From: Sebastes aleutianus
Lineage: Eukaryota; Chordata; Actinopteri; Perciformes; Sebastidae
Direction: 5' to 3'
DNA length: 64,000 bases
Assembly (NCBI GenBank): GCA_916700875.1
Contig: CAKAKS010000001.1
Location: 11,781,741 to 11,845,740, forward strand
Shown piece after piece: positions 61,311-64,000 of this stretch. A program made the position numbers and the translations under genes. Position 1 is the stretch's first letter, and each line of letters opens with the position of its first letter. The notes beneath the pieces are model-generated. The model worked only from the letters and a program-made list of their open reading frames with translations. It had not been told where the DNA came from and made no database searches.

Positions 61311-61960
61311 AGATCTAATTTTGTACCTGTTGTCTCAACTAAAAGCACACAAAACAAAAAGAAACAATCATTTGACAACAGAAATAAGAATAAAATCCAT
61401 TTTGATTGTTTCCTCTGCAGGTTTTGTGAGGGTGAGGCGGTTCACCTGGACCTCCACCTGCTCTACAGGGAGAAAGATGTCTCCATCTGCTCACCAGTCC
61501 ACCGCTGGAATGCTCTCCAGCTCCCGTCGAGCTCTTGGCCTCATCCTTCCCGACTGATGATCATCCAGATAACATTATACCCCCCGACCAATCAGACGCC
61601 TGTATCCGCACGTCATCCCACAGGTAGGCTTTCCAGCAGACGAGTTCGTAGAAAGAGCGCTGCTTTTATTAAGAGCCAACCAATAGGAGCGCGGAGATGT
61701 GATCCAGGGCTAAAACAGGGCCACCTGTGTTTTGTGGGGTTTGTTGAGGTAAAGTTGAGTGAGGATACAATGTTCCGGTGCGCATATGGCTCCTGTGTCT
61801 GTTCTTTTAGCGCAGACAGACAGATGTTGTTTTGCGTGAAGAAGGGCGGTTAAAAGCGCTTCAACTGCCTCACGATGAATAGAAGGCCTGTCCGTTGCCC
61901 ACAGAATACTGACTTTGATGAAGACGCAGTTGGCGTTGAAACGTTAGGCTTAAAATAAAG
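61311..61960 (+). mobile_element. Probable retroelement 3' region: stop-free frame, hammerhead-like core, AATAAA
   Basis: One plus frame is stop-free from 61311 to 61853. Within it, 61421-61624 is bounded by an acceptor-like tttcctctgcag and a donor-like acag/gtaggc and reads F-C-E-G-E-A-V-H-L-D-L-H-L-L-Y. Just downstream, TGATGA (61916-61921), a 5-bp stem with 5-nt loop (61923-61937) and GAAAC (61938-61942) form a hammerhead-ribozyme-like core, followed by AATAAA at 61954-61959. Similar tgatgaag...gaaacg motifs accompany retroelements in animals. A host exon is the alternative. Neither is proven. Confidence 0.3.
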
Positions 61961-62285
61961 TTTACTGCCTTAAGTCCGTGTGCTCCAGTGTGCTTTGGAC
62001 CTGCTCTCTGAAGTCTCTCCTGTTACAAGATGTTGTTTTGCACTTATGTGTTTGAAGCTGGTTCTATTCTATCTGCTTTATTTCAAAGTATTCAGTTTAT
62101 AGGAGGTGTTGAACGCTGAATGTAGAGGGCAATAATAAGTTGCTGTTGAATTATTATCATGTGTGTACCACAAACAGAATCCCATTCACTTCTATTGTAT
62201 GGGAAGTAGTAGTGGGTTGGAGTCTGATAGCTCAAACCAAAAACTGTCTGAAAGGCTAAATCACAATACAGGCAAGTGAGACAAT

Positions 62286-62625
62286 TAGGGCTGTCAATTG
62301 ATTAAAATATTTAACTGTGATTAATCACATGATGGTCCATAGTTAATTGTGATTAATTGCAAATTAATCGCACATTTTTTATCAGTTCAAAATGTACCTT
62401 AAAGGGAGATTTGTCAAGTATTTAATACTCTTATCAACATGGGAGAGGGCAAATATGCTGCTTAATGCAAATGTATGTATGTATTTATTATTGGAAATCA
62501 TTAACAACACAGAACAATGACAAATATTGTCCAGAAACCCTCACCTGCATTTAGCGTAAAAATATGCTCTAATCATAACATGGCAAACTGAAGCCCAACA
62601 GGCATCAACAGCTGTCAGTGTGCTG
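62286..62625 (-). mobile_element. hAT-like non-autonomous repeat, copy D, truncated
   Basis: Begins tagggctgtcaattgatta and matches the reverse complement of copy A to acagctgtcagtgtgctga. The other half and its terminus are missing. Confidence 0.75.
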
Positions 62626-63036
62626 ATTTGAGAAAAAATGTTTTTTCCTTTGTGATTTAGGTGAAGCAACCCTTTAAAACATGCCTATCCTCTGCAAAAT
62701 ACATATTGCACTCTAATTTTAGCCTGTTTTTGACTCTCTGATGGGAGCAGTATGTCCTTCAGATAGTGAGTTTAATCTTGACAACTTTACTTTCCTGTGC
62801 TTTTCTGAACTTTCTCTCACTCCTTGTATTGTCCCGCCTGGTGCACCCTCTCCATCTGGCACCTAAGCAGTATATAACACATCATAAAATATATTTGCTA
62901 ATATTATTTGACCCAGGTCAGTGTTGCGAAACACTAACCCTTGCAGTTTGCTGTTAAATATTGGACTCTACTCTTTGGAACTGTAGTGCGAGCCCACTCC
63001 CTCCCGTCCCTTCACCACCTCCACCACCTTCGCCTG

Positions 63037-63071
63037 CCTCCTCCTCCTCCTCCTCCTCCTCCTCCTCCTCT
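63037..63071. repeat. (CTC)n tract
   Basis: About 11 units; the source of Pro/Ser-rich chance frames at 62941-63173. Confidence 0.95.
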
Positions 63072-63269
63072 CCCTCTGTGTCCAGTAGGGACCAAACAGA
63101 CGGCCTGTGTTTGTTTCCCCTCTGGTCTTTCCTGATTGCGCGACCAGGCAGATTCCGGTCGGCTCTAATCTAGCCGTTAGACAGCCACCGAATTAACGAG
63201 AAAACCCATTTGACACACATGCTTCCACTTTTCTGTTGTTGCCTCCCCCCCCCGAAGTCTGCTTAATTT

Positions 63270-63760
63270 ATACAATTTCGCCTTCATTAGGCTGCATTTC
63301 AAGCTGCGGGGCACAGGTAATGCAAAGCATTTCCCCCTTCAAATTGTAGGCCCTAGCTTCGGTTGCTAGGAAGTGGAAGAGCCTCAATTGCAGCCATTTC
63401 CTCGCCAGTGTACTGAGAGGTCCTATTACAGCGTTTAGGTCAGGGCAATTGGTGTCATTACAGGCAGCCAACTTCCCTCCACCAAAGTAATGAATTAGCC
63501 CGAGCTATTTGGGCTGTATGATTGCAGTTGCCAGGGGAGATGAGTATGAAGTGGGGGGATAATTATGGTATGTATCCCTGAGCGGATGTGTGCTGGTGTG
63601 GGCCAGCCACAGGGGCGGTTTCCACACTCGTGTAATGGCTTAATGTAGCTGCTGACAGGCAGCCGGGCAACATGGAAAGGTGCTACTGTGCTCTGCTTGT
63701 GGACTGTGACTGACATGCCAAACCATGCCAACCTGTTTCAACCCTGCGGCTCATTTACTT
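63270..63760. promoter_or_regulatory. Candidate conserved non-coding element at the window's right end
   Basis: Nearly 500 bp of repeat-free, balanced sequence: ttcattaggctgcatttc, cctcaattgcagcc, agcccgagctatttggg and ggggataattatgg. No gene-like frame. Its texture is like an enhancer in a developmental gene desert. Inference only. Confidence 0.35.
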
Positions 63761-64000
63761 TAAATGGCTCAGTCCAACGTCCAAGAGCCATGTCTGCTCC
63801 GAAATGTCCATGAGGGATGAATAAAGCTGATTGAATATAATTGTTTACAGAGCCCCTTTTAAAGATAATTTGTATGGTAATAGAGTGGAACTTTATATTA
63901 TCAGTTTTTGTGCTCAAACTTCATTAAGAGCTCTAGTTTTTTTTACAAGCTGTTTAGACAGGCAAGGAAACCATTAACTCTTGGAACACTGATAAATTAC

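Noticed and set aside
1..64000. CRISPR arrays, operons, prokaryotic promoters, phage or viral genes
   Set aside because: No direct-repeat/spacer pattern, no dense coding and no viral gene families. The window is plainly vertebrate nuclear DNA.

Overview
This is a stretch of vertebrate nuclear DNA, almost certainly from a percomorph (spiny-rayed) teleost. The evidence is GT-AG split genes, very sparse coding sequence, abundant CA/CT microsatellites, and many short inverted-repeat elements and tRNA-derived SINE relics of kinds common in percomorph genomes. Nothing prokaryotic, viral or CRISPR-like is visible. The window carries parts of two plus-strand genes whose order matches the conserved vertebrate block SPATA5(AFG2A)-SPRY1.

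Positions 1-38.6 kb are the 3' end of afg2a (spata5), a tandem AAA+ ATPase. The window opens inside an intron. The penultimate coding exon is at 14118-14282 and the last coding exon at 38098-38277, separated by a 23.8 kb intron. The two exons join in phase 0 across the Y-S-G-A-E / I-T-A-V-C-R junction of the D2 ATPase lid. The 3' UTR has two AATAAA signals. Both introns are filled with decayed mobile elements and microsatellites, with islands of complex, repeat-poor DNA that may be regulatory.

Positions 38.6-41.6 kb are a short intergenic gap. Its right part is a complex tandem duplication (about 400 bp unit, 40290-41402) that ends roughly 200 bp from the spry1 promoter.

Positions 41.6-45.6 kb are a complete spry1 (Sprouty 1) gene. 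It has a non-coding first exon with several upstream AUGs, a 1.4 kb intron, and one exon carrying the whole 363-residue coding sequence and the 3' UTR. Spry1 is a feedback inhibitor of FGF/receptor tyrosine kinase-Ras-MAPK signalling. The afg2a product is a ribosome-biogenesis ATPase. The two are neighbours by old synteny, not by shared pathway.

Positions 45.6-64 kb are a gene-poor flank. I see no convincing host gene there. It holds several repeat-poor blocks that look like conserved non-coding (enhancer) candidates, plus inverted-repeat elements, including one nested inside another at 53.4-54.5 kb. A retroelement-like tail with a hammerhead-ribozyme-like core lies near 61.9 kb.

I found no new multi-gene system. 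The most useful second looks are the AUG-rich spry1 leader, the duplicated array next to its promoter, the enlarged spry1 linker, the nested and target-site-flanked elements, and the candidate enhancers.
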